6,894 nucleotides of DNA from CAZWZG01 sp964638245. Lineage in GTDB: Bacteria > Pseudomonadota > Alphaproteobacteria > Rhodobacterales > Rhodobacteraceae. Below the pieces are notes generated by a model that saw only the letters and a list, made by a program, of their open reading frames with translations, had not been told where the DNA came from and ran no database searches. Shown here piece after piece: positions 1 to 4,770 of this stretch. The DNA lies in the NCBI GenBank assembly GCA_964638245.1, contig CAZWZG010000160.1, positions 1 through 6,894 of the forward strand. The letters are read 5' to 3'. The first letter of the stretch is position 1. Each line of letters begins with the position of its first letter. The position numbers and the translations under genes were made by a program.

Positions 1-307
1 ACAGGCTCATCACCTGAAAGCCGCCCGAATCCGTCAAAATCGGCCCCGACCAGTTCATGAACCCGTGCAGCCCACCGAGCCGATCAATCCGCTCAGCCGT
101 CGGCCGCAGCATCAAATGATACGTATTGCCCAACAAGATATCTGCACCCGTCGCCGCCACGCTCTCGGGCATCATCGCCTTGACGGTCGCCGCCGTCCCC
201 ACCGGCATAAAGGCAGGCGTGCGGATTTCGCCCCGTGTGGTCGAAACCACGCCCGTTCTGGCCCGGCTATCGGTCGCGTTCAGCGAAAAGGTCACGTTTT
301 GCGTCAT
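1..307 (-). CDS. tgt: Queuine/preQ1 tRNA-guanine transglycosylase, N-terminal part (runs off the left edge)
   Basis: Exchanges guanine for the queuine precursor preQ1 at wobble position 34 of tRNAs with GUN anticodons, in the cytoplasm. The first 102 residues are visible on the minus strand. They include RGEIRTPAFMPVGT (25-38), MMPESV (45-50), GADILLGNTYHLMLRPT (54-70) and ILTDSGGFQVMSL (90-102), all hallmark Tgt blocks. By family knowledge, the Asp in TDSGG (D93 here, equivalent to D102 of the Zymomonas enzyme) is an active-site acid/base residue. The nucleophilic Asp and the zinc-binding Cys3His cluster lie in the missing C-terminal two-thirds. The ATG at 307-305 is chosen because MTQNVTF followed by ARTG fits family N-termini, and a weak GGGA lies 5 bases upstream. 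It diverges from the Fe-S assembly gene at 409. Identification is secure; only the start has minor doubt. Confidence 0.95.
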   Translation of the reverse strand, partial: MTQNVTFSLNATDSRARTGVVSTTRGEIRTPAFMPVGTAATVKAMMPESVAATGADILLGNTYHLMLRPTAERIDRLGGLHGFMNWSGPILTDSGGFQVMSL

Positions 308-354
308 ATTGGTCCCGATACCCAACCGCGCGCCGAATGCAAAGGGGACGGCTC

Positions 355-393
355 TGGACGCCCCCGATCACAATCCTTATATCTCCACTAAGG
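355..393 (+). promoter_or_regulatory. Putative sigma-70 promoter with overlapping inverted repeat, upstream of the DUF59 gene
   Basis: In the 101-bp divergent region between tgt and the DUF59 gene, TGGACG (355-360) and TATATC (378-383) match the -35 and -10 consensus at 4 of 6 positions each with a 17-bp spacer. This places transcription start near 390. A perfect 5-bp inverted repeat, CCTTA (375-379) and TAAGG (389-393), straddles the -10 element with a 9-bp centre. That position suits a repressor, and Fe-S assembly genes are often iron- or cluster-regulated, but the arms are short and no known operator was recognised. No comparably good leftward promoter for tgt was seen. Confidence 0.35.
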
Positions 394-408
394 TATTCGA
401 GGGAAACC

Positions 409-774
409 ATGACCATCGAGACGACAGAACCCATGGAAGGCGCGCCGTTGATCAAGCCATCAACGGAGGATCATCCGCTTTACGACGCCATCGTGGACGC
501 GTGCCGCACCGTCTATGACCCGGAAATTCCGGTAAATATTTATGAGCTTGGTCTGATCTACACGATCGAGATCTCGGACGAGGGCGACGTCAGTGTGATC
601 ATGACCCTGACCGCGCCGGGTTGCCCAGTCGCCGGTGAAATGCCGGGCTGGCTGGCCGACGCGATCGAGCCCTTGCCCGGTGTGAAAACCGTGAATGTCG
701 AGATCACATGGGATCCGCCCTGGGGCATGGACATGATGTCCGACGAGGCGCGGCTGGAACTGGGCTTTATGTAG
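409..774 (+). CDS. SUF-associated Fe-S cluster assembly protein (DUF59/MIP18 family, SufT-like)
   Basis: A 121-residue cytoplasmic protein of the DUF59 (MIP18-like) family, implicated in maturation of Fe-S proteins; the exact step is not settled. Visible family marks are DPEIPVNIYELGLIY (37-51), the block LTAPGCP (67-73) with the conserved C72, PGWLADAI (79-86), and near the C-terminus ITWDPPWGMDMMSDEARLEL (99-118), typical of the short SUF-linked form rather than PaaD. The start is the ATG at 409, 5 bases after GAGGGA. The frame is open upstream, but the added residues are not family-like and would overlap the start of tgt. In related alphaproteobacteria this gene is commonly next to suf genes and an IscA-type gene. 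Here the IscA-type gene lies about 2 kb downstream, separated by three other genes. The symbol sufT is sometimes used but strictly belongs to a longer relative. Confidence 0.88.
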   Translation: MTIETTEPMEGAPLIKPSTEDHPLYDAIVDACRTVYDPEIPVNIYELGLIYTIEISDEGDVSVIMTLTAPGCPVAGEMPGWLADAIEPLPGVKTVNVEITWDPPWGMDMMSDEARLELGFM

Positions 775-775
775 C

Positions 776-793
776 GCACCCTTTTTTGGGTGC
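776..793. terminator. Hairpin after the DUF59 stop: possible weak terminator, also the first palindrome of the array
   Basis: GCACCC (776-781) pairs with GGGTGC (788-793) across a T6 loop, starting 2 bases after the stop codon and followed by ATTTTG. As RNA this is a 6-bp stem with a short, imperfect U-run, so it would be a weak terminator at best. It has the same 6-6-6 layout and 30-bp register as the two palindromes downstream, which favours a DNA-binding-site role or a dual one. Confidence 0.4.
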
Positions 794-819
794 ATTTTGC
801 CATATGCAACCAAAAACGG

Positions 820-847
820 TTGCGTTTTGACAAATGCAACCTAATAT
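820..847 (+). promoter_or_regulatory. Putative core promoter of the SatD-like operon, embedded in palindromes 2 and 3
   Basis: TAATAT (842-847), the central six bases of the third palindrome, matches the -10 consensus at 4 of 6 positions. TTGCGT (820-825), in the right arm of the second palindrome, gives TTG of the -35 with a 16-bp spacer. Transcription would begin about 853-857, at or beside the ATG at 857, so the message would be leaderless or nearly so. That fits the absence of a Shine-Dalgarno. A perfect TTGACA (827-832) is also present, but no -10-like hexamer lies 16-18 bp after it. A protein bound at palindromes 2 and 3 would cover both elements. Confidence 0.35.
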
Positions 848-856
848 GGTTGCGAT

Positions 857-1519
857 ATGGTCAGTTATCCGAGACATGTTGCCGTCCTAACGGGCGATCT
901 GGTTCGTTCCACGGACCTCAAACAAGAAGATATGAACCGTGTCATGTCCGTCTTGTCGGACTTTGCCGCCGACAACGAATACTGGCTTGGACAAAATTTC
1001 ACACGGCAAAGCGGCGATGGATGGCAAATGCTCGTTCCTTATCCGGAGCATGCGCTCCGATCCGCTTTGGCAATCCGAGCGAGACTTCGATCCGAAGGCA
1101 AGGCATTCGAGACCTACATCTCGATTGCCACCGGAAACGTGGAGGAGGAGCCACCCGGCAACCTCAACCTTACCAATCAAGCGGTCTTCGTGAGATCCGG
1201 ACGCGAACTTCAAATTCTCAAAGAGCGCTCAATCGATGACGGGATCAGGATTGCCCATTGGGATATGAGTTTTGCGGCCTCGACAGGTTATCTTGCGGAC
1301 CACATTTCCCGAGCATGGACACCGCCACAGGCCCAGGCGATGCTCCTCTACCTCAATCCACATGCAGCCGATATGACCTATACGGAAGCGGCTGAAGAGC
1401 TTGGAAAATCCCGCCAAGCCGTCACAAAGTCACTCGATGCTGCAGGAAAGGATGCCGTGCTCAAGGCGCTCTATACCCTAGAGACCTCGCTTCGCGCGCA
1501 AGATCGAGACGCCCCATGA
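857..1519 (+). CDS. SatD-like protein: cyclase-fold-like N-terminal domain plus C-terminal helix-turn-helix
   Basis: A 220-residue soluble protein with no signal peptide or membrane segment. VAVLTGDLVRSTDL (8-21) matches the start of the SatD family (named from a streptococcal acid-tolerance operon). Residues 8-118 also follow the order of a class III nucleotidyl cyclase: an early strand with D14 (TGDLVRST), then SGDGWQMLVP (52-61) with D54, a helix rich in Ala (HALRSALAIRARL, 65-77), a strand ending in a glycine turn (YISIATGNVE, 87-96), and FVRSGREL (111-118), where cyclases have a VNxAAR-type motif. Two candidate metal-binding Asp remain, but the usual Asn of the last motif is not evident. 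Residues 174-197 (TYTEAAEELGKSRQAVTKSL plus AAG) form a helix-turn-helix resembling sigma region 4 or MarR types. The ATG at 857 is the only plausible start: TAA is in frame at 842, and the next Met would remove the first motif. There is no ribosome site. The gene is visibly AT-richer than its neighbours. Whether it has enzymatic activity is unknown. Confidence 0.72.
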   Translation: MVSYPRHVAVLTGDLVRSTDLKQEDMNRVMSVLSDFAADNEYWLGQNFTRQSGDGWQMLVPYPEHALRSALAIRARLRSEGKAFETYISIATGNVEEEPPGNLNLTNQAVFVRSGRELQILKERSIDDGIRIAHWDMSFAASTGYLADHISRAWTPPQAQAMLLYLNPHAADMTYTEAAEELGKSRQAVTKSLDAAGKDAVLKALYTLETSLRAQDRDAP

Positions 1520-2232
1520 TCGAAACCTTCGCCGCCCTCCTTCTGGCTCATGTCGTGGCCGATTTCCTGTTGCAAACCAACTGGATGGTCGAAACCAAAC
1601 GCCGCCCAGGCACGCTTCTCCTACACGCTCTCCTCGTTGCGGCCACCGCCTACGCCGCGCTGGGCCGCATCGATATTTGGGAGCCTTTGGCGCTGGCCGC
1701 CGCCCACATCCTCATCGACATTGTCAAAACCTTCGCCCTGCCCGCCCGCCTATGGTCCTTCATGACCGATCAGGCCGCGCATCTGGCCACGCTGATTGCC
1801 CTTGCCGTGCTCGCCCCCGGCCTATTTGACGGCGGCCTTTGGGCCGATCTTGAATGGATGCCCGGCGCGATGGTGCTGGTCGCCGGCTTGATCCTTGCGG
1901 CGCCAGCCGGCGGCTATGCAATCGCCCTTTTGGTCGAACCACTGGAAAGTGATGCGCCCAAGGGCTTGCCCGACGGGGGCCGCCTGATTGGCCTGCTGGA
2001 ACGCGGCATGATCTTCGTTCTGATCCTTGTCGGTCAACCTGCTGGCATCGGCTTTCTGATCGCAGCCAAATCGGTGCTGCGCTTTGAGTCCGCCAAAAGC
2101 CTGAACGCCTCGGAATACGTGATCATCGGCACGCTGGCCTCCTTCGGCTGGGCCATGATCGCAGGCTGGGCGACGCTCGGGCTACTCTCGGGCCTAACAC
2201 CCCTTCCGTTCCTGCCGGAGCCCTCGCCATGA
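1516..2232 (+). CDS. DUF3307 family integral membrane protein
   Basis: A 238-residue, strongly hydrophobic inner-membrane protein of unknown function, with about six or seven likely membrane segments. The N-terminal DUF3307 unit shows HVVADFLLQTNW (12-23), an HALL helix starting at H37, HILIDIVKTF (64-73) and DQAAHLATLI (85-94). Thus paired H-x3-D or D-x3-H motifs fall in or beside hydrophobic helices (H12/D16, H64/D68, D85/H89). The second half has GRLIGLLERG (155-164), GIGFLIAAKSVLRFES (177-192) and EYVIIGTLASFGWA (200-213), a block I recall from full-length family members. The start is set by the ATGA overlap with the SatD-like stop; no Shine-Dalgarno precedes it, so translational coupling is likely. 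SatD and DUF3307 genes are, to my knowledge, recurrent neighbours in distant phyla, which suggests a functional pair. Membrane sensor, transporter and enzyme roles all remain open. Confidence 0.8.
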   Translation: MIETFAALLLAHVVADFLLQTNWMVETKRRPGTLLLHALLVAATAYAALGRIDIWEPLALAAAHILIDIVKTFALPARLWSFMTDQAAHLATLIALAVLAPGLFDGGLWADLEWMPGAMVLVAGLILAAPAGGYAIALLVEPLESDAPKGLPDGGRLIGLLERGMIFVLILVGQPAGIGFLIAAKSVLRFESAKSLNASEYVIIGTLASFGWAMIAGWATLGLLSGLTPLPFLPEPSP

Positions 2233-2780
2233 CCGAAAAAGAGAAAATGATCGCGGGCGAACTTTATTCCCCCGGCGATCCGGAACTCGTAGCTGCCCGC
2301 CAGAAAGCACAGCGCCTGATGGCCGCCTACAACGCGACCGTTTACGGCGATACCGAGCGTCCCGACCTGTTGCGCCAACTCGTCGGCAGCGTCGGGGACG
2401 GCACCGCCATCCGCTCTCCCTTCTATGTCGACTACGGCTTCAACATCCATTTCGGCGCCAACGTCTTTATGAACTACGGCTGTGTCATCCTCGACATCTG
2501 CCCGGTCGAGATCGGCGACATGACCCAAATCGGCCCCATGTCGCAGATCATCTCCGCCGACCACCCGCGCGACCCAGAGACCCGCGATCTGGGACTGGAA
2601 AACGGAAAACCCGTCAAAATCGGGCGCAATTGCTGGATCGGCGGTAATGTCATGATCCTGCCCGGCGTGACCGTCGGCGATGACGCAACCATCGGCGCAG
2701 GCGCCATCGTCACCCGCGACGTCGCCCCGGGAACCACAGTTGTGGGAAATCCCGCGCGCCCGATTGCCCCGCGCCCTTGA
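2229..2780 (+). CDS. Maltose/galactoside-type sugar O-acetyltransferase (left-handed beta-helix)
   Basis: A 183-residue cytoplasmic enzyme of the LacA/Maa/NodL family, which transfers acetyl from acetyl-CoA to a sugar hydroxyl. Residues 1-55 are the alpha-helical N-terminal maltose-acetyltransferase cap (MTEKEKMIAGELYSPGDPEL). The rest is hexapeptide-repeat beta-helix: VFMNYGCVILDICPVEIGD (79-97), IISADHPRDPETR (107-119) with the presumed catalytic H112, and IGRNCWIGGNVMILPGVTVG (131-150) through GAGAIVTRDV to VVGNPARPI (171-179). Length and motif order are normal, so the gene looks intact. It starts in an ATGA overlap with the DUF3307 stop and has a good GGAG (2217-2220) 8 bases upstream. 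The acceptor sugar cannot be told from sequence; these enzymes are promiscuous and often detoxify or modify sugars. Its link to SatD/DUF3307 is by position only. Confidence 0.9.
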   Translation: MTEKEKMIAGELYSPGDPELVAARQKAQRLMAAYNATVYGDTERPDLLRQLVGSVGDGTAIRSPFYVDYGFNIHFGANVFMNYGCVILDICPVEIGDMTQIGPMSQIISADHPRDPETRDLGLENGKPVKIGRNCWIGGNVMILPGVTVGDDATIGAGAIVTRDVAPGTTVVGNPARPIAPRP

Positions 2781-2805
2781 GACATTGCGCCCAAGCGCCT
2801 AAATT
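2777..2805 (+). promoter_or_regulatory. Putative sigma-70 promoter of the IscA-type gene
   Basis: TTGAGA (2777-2782, 5 of 6 to the -35 consensus) and TAAATT (2800-2805, 4 of 6 to the -10) are separated by 17 bp. Transcription would start near 2812, just upstream of the AAGGA ribosome site at 2818-2822. This is the best promoter-like match noted in the window. The -35 element overlaps the stop codon of the acetyltransferase gene. It implies that the Fe-S carrier gene need not depend on transcription from the SatD-like operon. Confidence 0.5.
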
Positions 2806-2829
2806 GGGTTGAAGCACAAGGATAGTCCC

Positions 2830-3213
2830 ATGTTCGGCATTCCCGGCAAACAGGCCGTGACCATCACCCCCGCCGCCGAGGCGCAGATCGCAAAGCTCAT
2901 GGCCCGCGAAGGTCATCAGGGCTTGCGCATTGGCGTCAAGAAAGGCGGATGCGCGGGCATGGAATACACCATGGACTACGTGGACGAAGTGGACGCCAAT
3001 GACGAGGCCGTCGAACAAGGCGACGCCCGCGTTTTGATCGCCCCCATGGCGCAGATGTTCCTGTTTGGCACCGAGATTGACTACGAAGTCTCGCTCCTCG
3101 AGTCCGGCTTTAAATTCCGCAACCCCAACGTCGCCGACGCCTGCGGCTGCGGAGAATCGATCAAGTTCAAGGACATAGAAGAGCTTGAGGCCGAGCGCGC
3201 CAACGGCTCATGA
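2830..3213 (+). CDS. A-type Fe-S carrier (HesB/IscA/SufA/ErpA family)
   Basis: A 127-residue cytoplasmic A-type carrier that accepts an Fe-S cluster from a scaffold such as SufBCD and passes it to apo-proteins. The three cluster-ligand cysteines are present: C41 in KGGCAGMEY, and C105 and C107 in DACGCGES. The 64-residue spacing from C41 to C105 equals that of E. coli IscA (35 to 99). The N-terminal ITPAAEAQI (12-20) is also typical. The ATG at 2830 is chosen over an in-frame TTG at 2809 because AAGGA (2818-2822) lies 7 bases before it and MFGIPGK is a usual alphaproteobacterial start. Sequence alone does not separate SufA from IscA or ErpA, so no symbol is given. It is coupled through ATGA to the TfoX-like gene and functionally related to the DUF59 gene at 409. 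Confidence 0.93.
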   Translation: MFGIPGKQAVTITPAAEAQIAKLMAREGHQGLRIGVKKGGCAGMEYTMDYVDEVDANDEAVEQGDARVLIAPMAQMFLFGTEIDYEVSLLESGFKFRNPNVADACGCGESIKFKDIEELEAERANGS

Positions 3214-3533
3214 GCCTTGATGCGGCCGATCTGGCCCACGCTGTCGAACTCTTCTCTGACCTAGGCGACATCACCACGCGCAAGATGATGGGCGGCGCCT
3301 GCCTTTACGCAGACGGCACGATCTTTGCGATCATCCACCCGGACGGCGGCCTGATGCTAAAGGCGCAAGGCGCGATGATCGATCGCATGACCGAGCTTGG
3401 GCAAACCCAATGGACCTACGTACGCGACGGAACCAAGCGGGCCATGCCCTATTGGTCCTTCCCCGAAAGCGCGCTTGACGATCCCGATGAGGCCTGCAAT
3501 CTCGCCCGCGCAGCCCTAAGCCATCTGGAGTAA
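3210..3533 (+). CDS. TfoX N-terminal-domain protein
   Basis: A 107-residue protein consisting only of the TfoX/Sxy N-terminal domain. Matching blocks are TTRKMMGGACLYADGTIFAI (22-41), GGLMLKA (46-52) and the C-terminal RAMPYWSFPESALDDPDEA (77-95), where family members have a Tyr, LPE and aspartate-rich turn. In Haemophilus and E. coli, full-length TfoX/Sxy induces competence genes, but the stand-alone N-terminal domain is widespread in alphaproteobacteria and has no established role, so a competence function should not be assumed. The start is the ATG of an ATGA overlap with the IscA-type stop, without its own clear Shine-Dalgarno, implying coupled translation. Confidence 0.85.
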   Translation: MSLDAADLAHAVELFSDLGDITTRKMMGGACLYADGTIFAIIHPDGGLMLKAQGAMIDRMTELGQTQWTYVRDGTKRAMPYWSFPESALDDPDEACNLARAALSHLE

Positions 3534-3537
3534 TCCC

Positions 3538-3737
3538 ATGCCCACCAAAATCGCCGCCGGAAACTGGAAGATGAACGGAACCTCGGCAGAGCTTGGTGAA
3601 CTTGATGGCATTGTCGATCACGGCTCTAACGGGTCTACCGTCGTCATCTGCCCACCTGCCACGCTGATCGAACGCGCCGCCGCGCGCGCCGGAAGCGTCG
3701 CTATCGGGGGTCAGGACTGTCACACCGCCACAAACGG
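3538..3737 (+). CDS. tpiA: Triosephosphate isomerase, N-terminal fragment (cut by an assembly gap)
   Basis: Interconverts dihydroxyacetone phosphate and glyceraldehyde 3-phosphate in glycolysis and gluconeogenesis. Sixty-six residues are visible: KIAAGNWKMNGT (4-15), containing the active-site Asn and Lys (N9 and K11, the usual N11/K13), then TVVICPPATLI (34-44) and VAIGGQDCHTATN (54-66). The catalytic His and Glu lie in the missing part. The ATG at 3538 has GGAG (3527-3530) 7 bases upstream, overlapping the end of the TfoX-like gene. Family length is about 250 residues, so roughly 185 are missing. The sequence beyond the N run belongs to another gene on the opposite strand, so the truncation is an assembly effect and not a pseudogene. 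Confidence 0.95.
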
Positions 3738-3837
3738 NNNNNNNNNNNNNNNNNNNNNNNNNNNNNNNNNNNNNNNNNNNNNNNNNNNNNNNNNNNNNNN
3801 NNNNNNNNNNNNNNNNNNNNNNNNNNNNNNNNNNNNN
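3738..3837. other. Assembly gap, 100 N
   Basis: Exactly 100 N, a conventional placeholder for a gap of unknown length. On the left tpiA lacks about 185 residues (some 550 bp). On the right the convergent monooxygenase lacks its C-terminus, perhaps 80-100 residues. The true gap is therefore probably at least about 0.8 kb, if the two contigs are really adjacent. Confidence 0.95.
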
Positions 3838-4697
3838 ACCCACGCATCCTCCAGCGCCATGTTCGCCCCTTGCGCCAGAAACGGCAGCGTCGGATGCGCG
3901 GCATCACCCAGAATGACCATCTTGCCGTCGTGCCAGCGCTTGGCCACGCTGTAATTCATCAGACCCCAGAGCCAGACTTTGTCGACCGCTTTCAACCAGT
4001 CCTGAACCGGCCCGCCAAACCCTTCGAACGCAAGGCGCAGCACGGCAGGGTTGTCCTCATGGTTCCAGCCATCCGCGGCCCAGACATCACGCTCCTCAAC
4101 CGCCACGATATTGCGGCGACCGTCCTTCAGGGGATAGCTCACCAGATGGCGACCAGGCCCCATGAACACGTCAGCAATCGGATCGCCATCGCCCGGAATG
4201 ACGGCCCGCCAAGCGACCTGACCCGAAAATCCAACTTCACCGGTTGCGTTGAGGAACCGCGCCACGCGGCTGTGCACGCCATCCGCGCCGATCACGATGT
4301 CCGCGCCGGTATCCCCATCCCAAGGGGACCCCAAGGAAATCTCGACCCCGGCTTCGCGCGCACCCTTTTCAAGCACATCAATCAACGCAGGCCGCGCCAT
4401 CAACAGCCAATGCGCCTTGTCCAAGTTCATCGAAATGATCGGTTTGCCGCTTGGCCCGTCATTCAGCCGTGCCTTGGTGGCCCGCAAACCCGCAGCTTCT
4501 GCCGCGTCCCAAAGCCCGAGCGCCCGCAACACAGCGCCACCATTGGGCGTGATCTGGATCCCGGCCCCCACTTCAGTCAATTCAGGGGCTGTTTCCTGAA
4601 GGCGAACACTTGCCCCCCGCAGCGCCAGTGCGCGCGCAATCGTCAGACCAGCGATACCGCCGCCGACGACACGTATGGATTTTCCAGAAAGCGCCAC
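3838..4697 (-). CDS. FAD-dependent monooxygenase (aromatic hydroxylase/UbiH type), C-terminus lost in the gap
   Basis: A class A flavoprotein monooxygenase that would use NAD(P)H, FAD and oxygen to hydroxylate a substrate, probably aromatic. The 286 visible residues contain all three class motifs: the FAD dinucleotide fold VVGGGIAGLTIARALALRG (10-28), the DG motif IGADGVHSRVARFL (136-149), and the GD motif ILGDAAHPTLPFLAQGANMA (262-281). PNGGAVLRALGLWD (51-64) resembles salicylate and 3-hydroxybenzoate hydroxylases. The start is taken as GTG at 4697-4695 because a strong GGAGG (4709-4705) lies 7 bases upstream and VALSGKSIRVVGGG fits the family; an upstream in-frame TTG at 4724 would put that ribosome site inside the gene. 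Substrate cannot be inferred. It lies downstream of dksA on the same strand, beyond a hairpin. Confidence 0.88.
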
Positions 4698-4739
4698 GTC
4701 ATCCCCTCCGGTGGTCCAAAACAACCCTAGGGGAGGCTC

Positions 4740-4764
4740 GGTTTGGGAGCAACGCCCCCAAACC
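4740..4764 (-). terminator. Hairpin after the dksA stop, probable terminator
   Basis: GGTTTGGG (4740-4747) pairs perfectly with CCCAAACC (4757-4764). Inside the loop a further GC/GC pair closes on AAC after one mismatch. It starts 6 bases beyond the dksA stop in the direction of dksA transcription. No clean U-run follows on the minus strand (GAGCCTCC comes next), so it may act as a weak or factor-assisted terminator, or as a 3' stabiliser that lets some transcription pass into the monooxygenase gene. Confidence 0.5.
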
Positions 4765-4770
4765 TGCTAT

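Larger units (their letters stand above)
776..853. repeat. Array of three 18-bp palindromes at an exact 30-bp period (probable operator array)
   Basis: Three 6-6-6 inverted repeats occur at 776-793 (GCACCC/GGGTGC), 806-823 (GCAACC/GGTTGC) and 836-853 (GCAACC/GGTTGC). Their starts are exactly 30 bp apart. The central six bases differ completely (TTTTTT, AAAAAC, TAATAT). The first copy differs by one base in each arm, changed symmetrically so the dyad is kept. The two 12-bp linkers are also alike (ATTTTGCCATAT and GTTTTGACAAAT, 9 of 12 identical), so the unit is a 30-bp direct repeat containing an inverted repeat. About three helical turns between sites would put bound dimers on nearly the same face of the DNA. 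The array ends 3 bases before the SatD-like start codon. The SatD-like protein ends in a helix-turn-helix, so autoregulation is the simplest inference. Confidence 0.75.

Noticed and set aside
776..853. The 30-bp periodic repeats as a short CRISPR array
   Set aside because: The unit is fully accounted for by palindrome plus similar linkers; there are no unique spacers of the usual length, only three units, and no cas genes.
2034..2564. Minus-strand open frame across the DUF3307/acetyltransferase junction
   Set aside because: Antisense to two well-supported genes, with no family resemblance.
2809..2829. TTG at 2809 as the start of the IscA-type protein
   Set aside because: It would put the AAGGA ribosome site inside the coding region; the ATG at 2830 has ideal spacing and a family-like N-terminus.
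3538..3737. tpiA as a genuine truncated pseudogene
   Set aside because: The break coincides exactly with a placeholder N run and the visible sequence has an intact frame and active-site residues.
3870..4730. A long plus-strand open frame opposite the monooxygenase
   Set aside because: It is antisense to a protein with all three flavin monooxygenase motifs. Its translation is rich in R, P and H with no recognisable domain, typical of high-G+C shadow frames.
4725..4732. CCCTAGGG palindrome between the dksA hairpin and the monooxygenase start
   Set aside because: An isolated 8-bp palindrome with no repeats or promoter context.
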